Shown here: positions 9,709 to 18,288 of the stretch, in pieces
Position numbering within the stretch: the stretch's first letter is position 1
Layout: each line of letters starts with the position of its first letter
Made by a program: the position numbers and the translations under genes
Assembly: GCF_017743975.1 (NCBI RefSeq)
Contig: NZ_JAGHRC010000009.1
Coordinates: 1 to 64,000 of the forward strand
DNA: 64,000 bases
Direction of reading: 5' to 3'
From: Ruegeria sp. R14_0
GTDB taxonomy: Bacteria > Pseudomonadota > Alphaproteobacteria > Rhodobacterales > Rhodobacteraceae
The notes under the pieces: model-generated
What the model saw: the letters and a program-made list of their open reading frames with translations, nothing else
Database searches by the model: none
What the model was told of the DNA's origin: nothing

Positions 9709-9802
9709 TGTGCATAAACATTAAAATATTCAAACTTTGCAGACTCATGCGGGTCTGTTGTGTTACGTCTGTGTCTGGAGTTGGGGGCTTCAGAGGGGCG
9801 AC

Positions 9803-12800
9803 ATGTCTCAGGACCTTAGGGACTGGCTAAGCGCACTTGGACTATCTGACTACGCGCAAGCCTTTTTGGATAATAAAATTGATTTCGCAATTTTGCCCGA
9901 TCTGACGGGCGAAGATCTGATCGAAATCGGTGTGACTGCTGTCGGAGACCGCCGCAGATTGCTGCGCGCGATTTCTGAACTTGAGACTTTTGAAACTGTA
10001 CAACCCTATGAACGCGAAACCCCGCTTGAACCCGCCAAGCGGCAGGTCACGGTCATGTTCGCCGACCTGACCGGCTTCACCCGCCTGACCAGCGAGCTGG
10101 ATGCCGAAGACATGCACGCGCTGCTCAACGGCTTTTTCGCCAAGGTCGATCACGTGGTCGAGAAATACGGCGGGCGGATCGACAAACATATCGGTGATGC
10201 GGTGATGGCCGTTTTTGGCGCGCCTATTTCACACACAAACGATACCGAACGCGCAGCGCGCGCGGCGTTGGAAATCCATGCGGTGCTGCCCAGCCTGAAC
10301 CCGCCGCTCTCCTGTCATATCGGGCTTGCCTCGGGGCAGGTGATTGCCAGTACGACGGGCAGCGAGGCGCACACGGAATACACGGTTACGGGCGACGGCG
10401 TGAACCTGGCCTCGCGCATAACCGACATGGCCGCGCCGGGTGAGGTTTTGGTCTCACACGACATTCAGCGAGCGTTAGGGCCGCTTTTTGTCGGTGAGTC
10501 GATGGGCGAAAAGACGATCAAAGGGTTAAGTGCCCCGGTTGAGCTGTGGCGCTTGGACCGCATGGCGCGCAACATCCGGTCGCGCCGGCATCGTTTTGTG
10601 GGTCGCGAGCGAGAGCTGTCCTTGTTCTCGGCCACCTTCGACCGCTGTCAGCGGCACGGCAAGGGCGAGGTCCATATCGTTCTGGGTGAGCCGGGCATAG
10701 GTAAGACCCATCTGTCCGAACAGGTGGCCGAACTGGCAGACAGCCTGTCCTATTCCATCCACAACGGCGTAGTCATGGATTTCGGCACGCGCGAGGGGCA
10801 TTCGGCCATTCAATCCGTGGCGCGCAGCATTCTGGGGCTAGAGCCTACGGACAATGCCGCCACTTGCGCCTCGGTCGCAGCGGACGCCATCACCAAGGGC
10901 TGGGTCTCGGCGGCCAACGCGGGTCACCTGAACGCCCTGCTGGAGTTGGAGCAGGACCCAGGTCTGGCCGAGGTTTATGCGGTGATGGACAATGCCACCC
11001 GTCTGCGCGGGCGACGACAGGTCATTGATGAGCTCATCACAGCCCGCAGCGCAGAGGCCCCGCTGCTGATCCAGATCGAAGACATCCACTGGGCTTCGCC
11101 GGAAATCCTAACCGCCTGTGCCCATATCGCGGCGATGACGCGCGATCTGCCGTGCGTTTTGTTGATGACCAGCCGGGTCGAGGGTGATCCGATCAACCGT
11201 GAATGGCAGATGGCCACAGACGGCGCGCTGATTTCCAAGTTGGAACTGGCGCCCATGGGGGATGAACAGGCCCGAAAACTGGTTGAAGAGTTCACGGGCA
11301 TCGATCCCGAATTGTTGGACACTTGCGTGAAACGCGCCGGGGGCAATCCGTTGTTTCTTGAACAATTGCTGCGCAACATCGACGTGCTGAAACAGGAATC
11401 TGTTCCGGGCAGCATTCAGGGCATTGTGCAGTCTCGACTGGATTCTCTGGATCGCGCCAGCCGAGCAGCGATTCAGGCGGCTTCGGTCCTTGGTCAACGG
11501 TTTTCACCCGAAGTGCTGAATTTCCTTTTGGGCGAAGGGCATCTGGACACTTCGACCCTGATCCGTTCGGCCCTAATCCGCGAGGCGGGGGCCGATCTTA
11601 TGTTTGCCCACGCGCTGATCCGGGATGGGTCATACGCGACACTGGTGAAATCCGAACGCGCCCGGCTGCATCGTCAGGCAGCCAAATGGTTCGAAGATCG
11701 CGACGCGACGCTGCGGGCACAACATCTGGACCGTGCGGGCGCGAACAATGCGGCGCAGGCTTATCTGGAGGCCGCCGACAAGCTGATCCTTGCATTCCAG
11801 TTCGACGACGCCAGCCCGCTGATCGAGCGGGCGCTGGAACTACCTTCGCCAGCCGGAGTGCGGTTTGACCTGCTGTGTGCCCGGGGTGAGACGCACCGGT
11901 TGCAGGGCCTATCCGATGATGCGCTGCGCGAGTTCAAGGAAGCCGCCGAACTGGCGGATACGGATGAACAGGTCTGCCGGGCGCATATCGGGCTGGCGCA
12001 GGCCGCGCGTCAGGCCAGCCTATACAAAGAAGCACTTGAAAGCCTCGATATTGCTGAGGCCGCCGCCGAACGCTGCGGGTCTGATCGTGACATTGCCCAG
12101 ATCAACTATGTCCGCGGCAATGTTTATTTCCCGCTAGGACAGGTGAAAAAGGCGCTTGAGAGCAACGAAAAGGCTCTAACACTGGCCAGAAAGCTGGAAT
12201 CCGCGCGTCTGGAGGTGGGTGCGCTCAGCGGGTTTGGCGATGCCAATTTCATGAATGCCACGATGCAGACGGCCACAGGGTTTTATACGCAGGCCGTTGA
12301 GCGGGCGCGGGAAAAGGGTTTGGTTCGCGACTTGGCGGCGAACCTGCACAACCTCAGCGTCGCCCGCAGCTATACGGGCGATGTGGCGCAGGGCAAAAAG
12401 GACGCACAGGAGGCTATTGAGGTCTCGCAAAAGTACTTCGCCTTTGTGCCGGAATGCGTGGCACAGACCTGCCTGGGGGTGGCGCATACGTTCCTGGGCG
12501 AGTTGGATCAGGCTTTGGACACCTTCTCGGTTTCAGCAGAGATCGCCCACCGTGTCGGGGCCAAGCGCCTGGAGGCCCAGGCGTTAGAGCATCTGGCGCG
12601 AACGCAAGTCTATGCCGGTCAGATCGAAGCAGCCCGCGAAACCGGCCGCCGCGCCGTGGACATCGCCCTGGAACATGGACGGAATTTCGTGGGACCAAAG
12701 GCGCTTTCGGCGTTGGCCATGGCTGAAACCGACCCAGAGGCGCAGGATCACCACCTCAAACTGGGTGAGGAAATCATCGCCGAGGGCTGCGTTGGGCATA

Positions 12801-13066
12801 GTCACCTGCACTTCTACACAGATGCCAGCGCCGTCATGCTGGCGCGGCAGGACTGGGATGAGGCGACGCGGTACGCGGATGCCCTGGCCAAGTTCACTTC
12901 GGATGAACCCCTTCCAATGGTGGATCTTTCAATCCAACAGGCTCGAACATTGGCAGAATGCGGGGGCTGGGGCATTCCACTGGCGTCCCATGAAGGATTC
13001 GATGCATTGAAGGCCGGTTTTCAGGACCTCGGTATCACGCAGTCGCTGGTCGGGCGGCTGGATTAG
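9803..13066 (+). CDS. Adenylate cyclase with SAM, AAA-ATPase and TPR regions
   Basis: A 1087-residue multidomain protein. Residues 1-62 form a SAM domain (WLSALGLSDYAQAFLDNKID). Residues about 80-250 form a class III cyclase domain: metal-binding Asp88 in FADLTGF and Asp132 in GDAVMAVFG, adenine-type Lys128, and Asn201 and Arg205 in the VNLASR segment, so the core residues for making cAMP are present. A P-loop ATPase follows with Walker A GEPGIGKT at 295-302. The C-terminal third is helical with TPR-like repeats. The start at 9803 follows an AGAGGGG site; a longer frame from 9737 has none. The downstream channel-like gene begins 16 bases after the stop and is probably co-transcribed. SAM and TPR regions suggest it works in a protein assembly. 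Confidence 0.9.
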   Translation: MSQDLRDWLSALGLSDYAQAFLDNKIDFAILPDLTGEDLIEIGVTAVGDRRRLLRAISELETFETVQPYERETPLEPAKRQVTVMFADLTGFTRLTSELDAEDMHALLNGFFAKVDHVVEKYGGRIDKHIGDAVMAVFGAPISHTNDTERAARAALEIHAVLPSLNPPLSCHIGLASGQVIASTTGSEAHTEYTVTGDGVNLASRITDMAAPGEVLVSHDIQRALGPLFVGESMGEKTIKGLSAPVELWRLDRMARNIRSRRHRFVGRERELSLFSATFDRCQRHGKGEVHIVLGEPGIGKTHLSEQVAELADSLSYSIHNGVVMDFGTREGHSAIQSVARSILGLEPTDNAATCASVAADAITKGWVSAANAGHLNALLELEQDPGLAEVYAVMDNATRLRGRRQVIDELITARSAEAPLLIQIEDIHWASPEILTACAHIAAMTRDLPCVLLMTSRVEGDPINREWQMATDGALISKLELAPMGDEQARKLVEEFTGIDPELLDTCVKRAGGNPLFLEQLLRNIDVLKQESVPGSIQGIVQSRLDSLDRASRAAIQAASVLGQRFSPEVLNFLLGEGHLDTSTLIRSALIREAGADLMFAHALIRDGSYATLVKSERARLHRQAAKWFEDRDATLRAQHLDRAGANNAAQAYLEAADKLILAFQFDDASPLIERALELPSPAGVRFDLLCARGETHRLQGLSDDALREFKEAAELADTDEQVCRAHIGLAQAARQASLYKEALESLDIAEAAAERCGSDRDIAQINYVRGNVYFPLGQVKKALESNEKALTLARKLESARLEVGALSGFGDANFMNATMQTATGFYTQAVERAREKGLVRDLAANLHNLSVARSYTGDVAQGKKDAQEAIEVSQKYFAFVPECVAQTCLGVAHTFLGELDQALDTFSVSAEIAHRVGAKRLEAQALEHLARTQVYAGQIEAARETGRRAVDIALEHGRNFVGPKALSALAMAETDPEAQDHHLKLGEEIIAEGCVGHSHLHFYTDASAVMLARQDWDEATRYADALAKFTSDEPLPMVDLSIQQARTLAECGGWGIPLASHEGFDALKAGFQDLGITQSLVGRLD

Positions 13067-13082
13067 ACGGGCGAGGGGCTGA

Positions 13083-14246
13083 ATGACCATCGAAAAGAAA
13101 GTCTGGTTGATCTCGGGCGCCATCACGCTGGGTCTGGCGCTTCTGCTCATCAAACTCTGGATCGACCTGAACCATTTCGAAGAGGATCCCACGCAGTTGC
13201 CGGATCAGGCGTCGGTCGACACATACCTGAATGACCTCCCCAGTCTACCTGAGCATCAGGTGCGAACGGGCATCTTTATCAAGTCCTTCAGTTTTACCGG
13301 GGCCAGCGACGTTCATGTCAGCGGCTATATCTGGCAGCATTACGAGGACGGGGTGCACGACGCCATCAAACCGGCCAAAGGCGAAGTCGGGTTCATCCTG
13401 CCCGAAGCCTCCGACGCGGCGAACGGAATAGTCGAAGAGGCATATCGCATCGATCAGGACGGTTCCGAGCTGATCGGCTGGTACTTTGAACAAACCCTGC
13501 GACAGAGTTTTGACTACACCAGCTACCCCTTTGACCACAAAACTGTCTGGGTTCGCTTTTGGCCGAACAGATTCGACACTAATGTGGCTCTTATCCCCGA
13601 CTTCTCGGCATATCCGGCCACCGGACCAGATGATATCTTTGGTATCGACAATCGCATCGTGATGGGCACGTGGGAGCGTGAGAATACCTATTTCGACTAT
13701 CGACTATCCGATCTGGATACGACGCTTGGCATCGGTCAGATCGAGTATCAGACCAACCTGCCCGAGCTGCACTATAACTTCGTCATCAAACGTAACTTTG
13801 CGAACGCGTTCATCGTCCACATGATCCCGCTGATCGTCGTGACGATGTTATTGTTCGGGGCCGTCATGATCGTCACCCGCCGCCCCGAACTGGTCGAGCG
13901 GCACGATTTCAGCACCTCCAGCGTTATCGGCACATGTTCGGTCCTGTTTTTCGTGATCTTGCTTGCGCATGTGCAGTTGCGCGAAGGGTTCGCCGGATCA
14001 CCGGTGATCTATATGGAGTCGTTCTTTTTCCTGATGTACTTCCTGCTGTTGGCGGTGTCGGTGAACACCTATCTGTTCGCCTCCGAGGCAGTGCCGTCTC
14101 TGCGGATCATCCACTATAAGGACAACCTGATCCCCAAGGCCTCGTTCTGGCCCTTTGTCCTTTTATGCATGGTGGTCATCACGGCCTACAACCTCAGCCT
14201 CAAGGACGACCCTGAGGATGAGGTTGTCGTGCAGGTCAGGCACTAG
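13083..14246 (+). CDS. Membrane protein resembling a pentameric ligand-gated ion channel, with an extra N-terminal anchor
   Basis: A 387-residue protein. Segment 7-27 is a membrane anchor. About 210 extracytoplasmic residues follow, then four membrane helices near 239-264, 279-297, 308-332 and 354-373. The outer domain contains YTSYPFDHKTVWVRFWP (145-161), which matches the YPFD loop of Cys-loop/pLGIC receptors. The helix entry FVIKRN with a conserved-type proline in HMIPL matches their pre-M1 and M1. The second helix and the GSPVIYMES loop match M2 and M2-M3. No cysteine pair closes the loop, as in other bacterial members. The call is by eye and the family assignment is inference. It shares an operon with the cyclase, and a GAGGGG site precedes the ATG. 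Its 3' end overlaps the convergent fusion gene by 11 bases. Confidence 0.6.
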   Translation: MTIEKKVWLISGAITLGLALLLIKLWIDLNHFEEDPTQLPDQASVDTYLNDLPSLPEHQVRTGIFIKSFSFTGASDVHVSGYIWQHYEDGVHDAIKPAKGEVGFILPEASDAANGIVEEAYRIDQDGSELIGWYFEQTLRQSFDYTSYPFDHKTVWVRFWPNRFDTNVALIPDFSAYPATGPDDIFGIDNRIVMGTWERENTYFDYRLSDLDTTLGIGQIEYQTNLPELHYNFVIKRNFANAFIVHMIPLIVVTMLLFGAVMIVTRRPELVERHDFSTSSVIGTCSVLFFVILLAHVQLREGFAGSPVIYMESFFFLMYFLLLAVSVNTYLFASEAVPSLRIIHYKDNLIPKASFWPFVLLCMVVITAYNLSLKDDPEDEVVVQVRH

Positions 14247-17200
14247 GTGGTTGAAACCCCGGTTTCGGTGTTCCTGTGGCCATGTCCAGCGTGTATTCCG
14301 CGACAATTCCGGACGTGCCGGCCTCCCACTGATCCAGATACTTGGTGGGATGGGCAATCACATAGGCATAGGCGGGCTTTTTCACCCCGTCGATCAGAAC
14401 GTTGATCCGCTTGCGGACATAGACATTCTCTGGCGATCCCGGCCCGTGGTAGCCTTCGAGCCTATCCAGTTCTTTCAGCCCAGAGGATGTCACCCGGTAC
14501 ACTTCGCCTCGGATCGGCTTACCGCGTCCTTTCTGGTCGACCAGCGTGGCCATCCGGTGCAGGAAACCGCAGTTTGGATTGTCACAATGCGGCTCGTGCG
14601 GGACGATCAGGGGCATGCGTTGCCGGGTCACGGCCTCGCCCACGAAGTCGTCCAGCACTTCGGCATGGGCTTCGTGGTTTGGAAAGCCTTTCTTCAACGA
14701 CCCGTAAGTGAAGTAGAGGTAGGTGCGTTCCCGATCATCGACCAGTTCGTCTTCGTCCTCTTCTTCGATCTCGGTCAGTGTGTGGGTATTGGCCCAATCG
14801 CTCAGCATTTTCAGCACTTCGTCCGAGATTTTGGCGTCCCGAACATCCATTGCGTTCTTGGGGCTCTGCAAAAAGTGAATGCAGGCGCTGGCGTCGATCC
14901 CATCTGCGCCCAGCAGGGTTTTCACCATGTCGACCGAGTTATTCATCACCGCCACATGCAGGCTGGTGAATCCATGGTCGTTGGTCGCATTGACGTTGAT
15001 GCCGCGATTTATCAGTTCCTGTGCGGCCTTGAGGTCTGGTTTGCCGAGACCTTTCCCGTTCTCGTGCAACTCACCTTCACCACCCGCCGCATAGTGCAGC
15101 AGCGTGTCGCCACTGGAATCATCCACAATGTCGATCCCGGCCATGCCTTTGTCGACGGCGTCGAACACCCGGCGCCACTGCGCAAAGTCGTCAGATGCGG
15201 CGGCCTCCTGCGCCCATTTGCAGATGTTGTGTTCCTGATCGGCCAGTTCTTCAAAGGCTTCGTCAAGCACCTCCATGATCTGGTCCGGGGTGGCCATCAT
15301 GCCGATCCCCATCATGCCGTTTGACAAACGCCCTTTGCGGGGGCCGACCAGATCAACGCCCAGATCGCGCAGTTTTTCGACGTTCCGCTGGGTCGTGACG
15401 TTGTTCCACATATTGGTGTTGCACGCTGGGCAAAGGATCGCGGGCTTGTTCCGGTACTGCCACGCGACAAAGACCGAGGTCAGCAGGTTATCAGCAATTC
15501 CGTTGGCGATCTTGCCCATCGTGTTGCACGTCACAGGGGCCACGATCACGCAATCGGCCCAGTCACACAGCGCAAGATGCGAGGCGCGCAGAGGCATTCC
15601 GAACTTGGTGTAACGGAAGTTCCACTCGTCGTCATCGCGGTAATAGTCGTTGTGCGAGATGTAGTCCTCGACCTTTTCGGGCTCATACCCCCTTTCAATC
15701 TCGACACCCTTTTCGATCTCGATATCGCGAAAGAACTTCTCGGCTGAAACCGACGGGATGAGCTTTACGTTGTGACCCGCTGCGGTGATCTTTTTGACCA
15801 GTTGCGGCACCTTGTCGGCTGCGGAAGATCCACAGGCACACAGCAGCACATTACGCTTTTCGCTGGGCGGTTCGGTCAGGCCGCCCTTGGGATAGCCAAA
15901 GATATTGTTGTCCAGACTGGGGGACTGATGGCGCAGCAGGACCGGCAGCCCGGCTTCGAATACCTTTTTCTGAAAATGGCCTTTGAGTATGCTGTCCACG
16001 ATGTCGTTTCGACGACCCAGACACTCACCCTGGAAAAACAGATACGGGACGGTTTCCTTGCCCGTCATCGCGGTGAGTTGACGCCGCATCTTCATGACAT
16101 TGGCACCATGCCCTTCGACATCGATCAGCTTGATCGTCGTGATACCGATATTGGCAAGGATACTGCGCAGCATATAAGACCACGGATCTTCATCGGCATA
16201 GAACAATACAATCGCGTTGTTCTTGACGATGGCGGCCACGTCGCTGGGGTCTTCGGGTGGTTCGCGTTCCTCGATGACCAAAAGCGCCGGGTCCTTCAGG
16301 TCGCGCAAGCCACGAAAGATGTTTTCGCGCGGGGCCTGCCAGACCTGCGAGGTTGCCGGGCTCATGTCCACGACGGTCACAAGATCGGTCTCTTCGTCAT
16401 AGGCGATACACAAGCACCAGAATTCCTCCAGCAAAGCAGTTTCGCGGTACACATTTGCCGGTGGACGGATGACTTCGAACCCAAGCACGCGGTTGAAATC
16501 GATGTTGATCATCAGGTGCCGGTCGTGTGCCTTGTTCAGCCCGCGCAACCGGTCGCAGAACCATTCCTCTGGGGTGGTATGATCCTCTACGGGGCGTTGG
16601 GCGTAGCTGCGGAAGGCGCTGCCCAAATGCCCGATTTGTGACTGGGTAAGATAGCGCTGCGCCAAATCGTGCATTTCCATGGCGGTCGATACCCGGCTGA
16701 GCTTATCGCTCAGATCGGTTTCGGTGGCGAATAACAGCTTGTCTTCATCGACCGCCTCATCGCCCAGAATGGCCAGACTTTCGGCCAAAACGCCCAGCGA
16801 GTTCATGTTTGGGCTGGCGCGCCGGAACAGGTTGCGCCGTTTCTTTGGGTCTTTGGCTAAATAGCGGGTGCTGTCGACGTAGTTGCAGTCTTGTTTAAGA
16901 GTCTGCAGATGCGTTTTCACAGCCTCGCGGGCCGAAAACCGCAACATTCCTCGCGATCGCATCGAGGTTCCGTCGCGGTCTGACATCCCGGCCCATAACC
17001 GGTCGACAGTTGTGACCCATAGCTTACCGTATTTTTCGGGGTGAACATCCATCATATGCACCAGTCCGGTGCTGGGGTTGCATTTGGCGATGATCGCAAA
17101 ATGACCGCCGGGCATGTTGTCCTTGCCGTGGGCGACGCCGACCTGAAAGTTCGCAACCAGAATGTCGTTATCCCCGCCCAACCGGTTGGATTCGTCGATC

Positions 17201-17874
17201 GCCTCGGACAGCAAATCGGCCGAGGTTGTGGCCTCATCCATGAAGTAGGCCTGAACCTGGATCACGTCCCGCAGGCCCTGACTGTGGATAAAGGTGCAGG
17301 CGACGTCGTACAGCTCGCCCAGGGAAATTCCGTCATTCACGACAAACGATGTCGGCAGCCCGCATTCGCGAAAGATGTCGTTGACTTCGTAGCTAAAACC
17401 AAGCGCTGACATGCTAAGCGCGGCGGCCGTCACGCTGCAGCAATTGATGGGTTGCTGGTAGTTTTGCAGATGTACGCTGACCAGATCGCCAAAAAGCGTG
17501 TCATAGCAGGCATCTCGGATAGGCTTCGGGATCTCGGACCACTGATGCCTGGACAGATAGGCCAACCTTGCCCCGGGCATGGCGTGCGCCTCGAGGCTGA
17601 CGGGGATGTCGTAAATCTCCAGATGCTCTTCGTAGAAATAGTCTCCGGTGTCTGCGGTCGCCAGAACGTTATCACCCTGCCGCAACTGAACTTCGCCGCC
17701 GAGCACAACGAACATGCCGAGCGAGGGCAATGTCGTGTCTTCGGACACTTCAAAATATTCGAATTTCGAATGGATGACCGAAGGATCCTGCGCAGGTAGA
17801 ACCTCGTCTATTAATTTCAGGTCATCTTGAGTTGGTTCGAATGATGTTGAGCTTTCAATTGGATCTTTTGGCAC
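14236..17874 (-). CDS. Giant fusion: CNB-like, two phytochelatin-synthase-like, glutaredoxin-like, flavoprotein, ankyrin and gamma-glutamylcyclotransferase modules
   Basis: A 1212-residue soluble protein. About 35-110: cyclic-nucleotide-binding-like barrel. About 138-320: phytochelatin-synthase papain-like domain with Cys146 (QPINCCS), His258 (GGHFAII) and Asp276 (MDVHPEKYG); the His-Asp spacing of 18 equals that of plant phytochelatin synthase. About 345-530: a second, degenerate copy with Asn358 and Phe485 in place of Cys and His, and Asp503 kept. About 552-632: glutaredoxin-like, with WSYM where CPYC is expected and a TVPYLFF cis-proline loop. About 674-875: flavoprotein fold of PPC/cysteine decarboxylases (APVTCNTMGKIANGIADNL, PACNTNMW). 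About 918-1000: ankyrin repeats. About 1050-1195: gamma-glutamylcyclotransferase (YGSLKKG, LDRLEGYHG with Glu1140). The modules all suggest glutathione or cysteine-peptide chemistry. It is convergent with the cyclase operon. Domain names are by eye; the real reaction is unknown. Confidence 0.8.
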   Translation of the reverse strand: MPKDPIESSTSFEPTQDDLKLIDEVLPAQDPSVIHSKFEYFEVSEDTTLPSLGMFVVLGGEVQLRQGDNVLATADTGDYFYEEHLEIYDIPVSLEAHAMPGARLAYLSRHQWSEIPKPIRDACYDTLFGDLVSVHLQNYQQPINCCSVTAAALSMSALGFSYEVNDIFRECGLPTSFVVNDGISLGELYDVACTFIHSQGLRDVIQVQAYFMDEATTSADLLSEAIDESNRLGGDNDILVANFQVGVAHGKDNMPGGHFAIIAKCNPSTGLVHMMDVHPEKYGKLWVTTVDRLWAGMSDRDGTSMRSRGMLRFSAREAVKTHLQTLKQDCNYVDSTRYLAKDPKKRRNLFRRASPNMNSLGVLAESLAILGDEAVDEDKLLFATETDLSDKLSRVSTAMEMHDLAQRYLTQSQIGHLGSAFRSYAQRPVEDHTTPEEWFCDRLRGLNKAHDRHLMINIDFNRVLGFEVIRPPANVYRETALLEEFWCLCIAYDEETDLVTVVDMSPATSQVWQAPRENIFRGLRDLKDPALLVIEEREPPEDPSDVAAIVKNNAIVLFYADEDPWSYMLRSILANIGITTIKLIDVEGHGANVMKMRRQLTAMTGKETVPYLFFQGECLGRRNDIVDSILKGHFQKKVFEAGLPVLLRHQSPSLDNNIFGYPKGGLTEPPSEKRNVLLCACGSSAADKVPQLVKKITAAGHNVKLIPSVSAEKFFRDIEIEKGVEIERGYEPEKVEDYISHNDYYRDDDEWNFRYTKFGMPLRASHLALCDWADCVIVAPVTCNTMGKIANGIADNLLTSVFVAWQYRNKPAILCPACNTNMWNNVTTQRNVEKLRDLGVDLVGPRKGRLSNGMMGIGMMATPDQIMEVLDEAFEELADQEHNICKWAQEAAASDDFAQWRRVFDAVDKGMAGIDIVDDSSGDTLLHYAAGGEGELHENGKGLGKPDLKAAQELINRGINVNATNDHGFTSLHVAVMNNSVDMVKTLLGADGIDASACIHFLQSPKNAMDVRDAKISDEVLKMLSDWANTHTLTEIEEEDEDELVDDRERTYLYFTYGSLKKGFPNHEAHAEVLDDFVGEAVTRQRMPLIVPHEPHCDNPNCGFLHRMATLVDQKGRGKPIRGEVYRVTSSGLKELDRLEGYHGPGSPENVYVRKRINVLIDGVKKPAYAYVIAHPTKYLDQWEAGTSGIVAEYTLDMATGTPKPGFQPPSA

Positions 17875-18288
17875 GCCTTGTCCCCCCTGAACTTCGTCGT
17901 GAATAAATTCTAAAACCCCAACGCTGGACCCTGTTTTTTTGAGTCAGACCCCCATAAGTCAGTCGAAAAAGCGACCGGCCATGCGGTGTTTCACGCGCTG
18001 GGCGGGCCGACCGAACAGTTTGATATGTGCGAACAATACGGCCCAATTGAGTGCACCGTATAATATTTGAATATAAAAATCACTGGGCTTGTTGATTTGT
18101 CAGGCCACGGTGCAACCGCGAGTTGGAAACGGCATCGCCCACAGACCAAGCGCATCGATTCCCCAACCTGACAAAGTGTCAGAAACGCCATCATAATGAC
18201 GGCAAAACTTGCCGTTTCGTCAAGATTGCCCCTGCGTTTCGAACAGGTGGCGCCTCATACTTTTTGTAAACGATAGAGGAGGCGCGTT
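17875..18288. other. Divergent intergenic region between the fusion gene and the lysine-catabolism genes
   Basis: About 414 bases carrying both promoters. The part near 18030-18085 is A+T-rich. One clear inverted repeat is listed separately at 18199-18215. I see no cAMP-receptor-type TGTGA/TCACA palindrome and no small gene with a convincing ribosome binding site. Confidence 0.5.
18199..18215. promoter_or_regulatory. Inverted repeat upstream of the lysine-catabolism pair
   Basis: ACGGCAA and TTGCCGT form 7-bp arms around AAC, about 75 bases before the TTG start of the dehydrogenase gene. The position suits a transcription-factor operator. The identity of the regulator is unknown. Confidence 0.45.

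Noticed and set aside
7904..9748. A 614-codon open frame on the minus strand
   Set aside because: It lies fully opposite the double-ATPase gene, whose product has all ABC motifs. The antisense product is rich in His, Arg and Gln with no family likeness, typical of a G+C-rich shadow frame.
14155..15324. A 389-codon plus-strand open frame
   Set aside because: It is antisense to the end of the fusion gene, including the cyclotransferase and ankyrin coding region, has no ribosome binding site and gives no recognisable product.
15772..16641. A plus-strand frame within the fusion gene
   Set aside because: It is a shadow of the fusion gene's middle; the minus-strand frame carries continuous recognisable domains.
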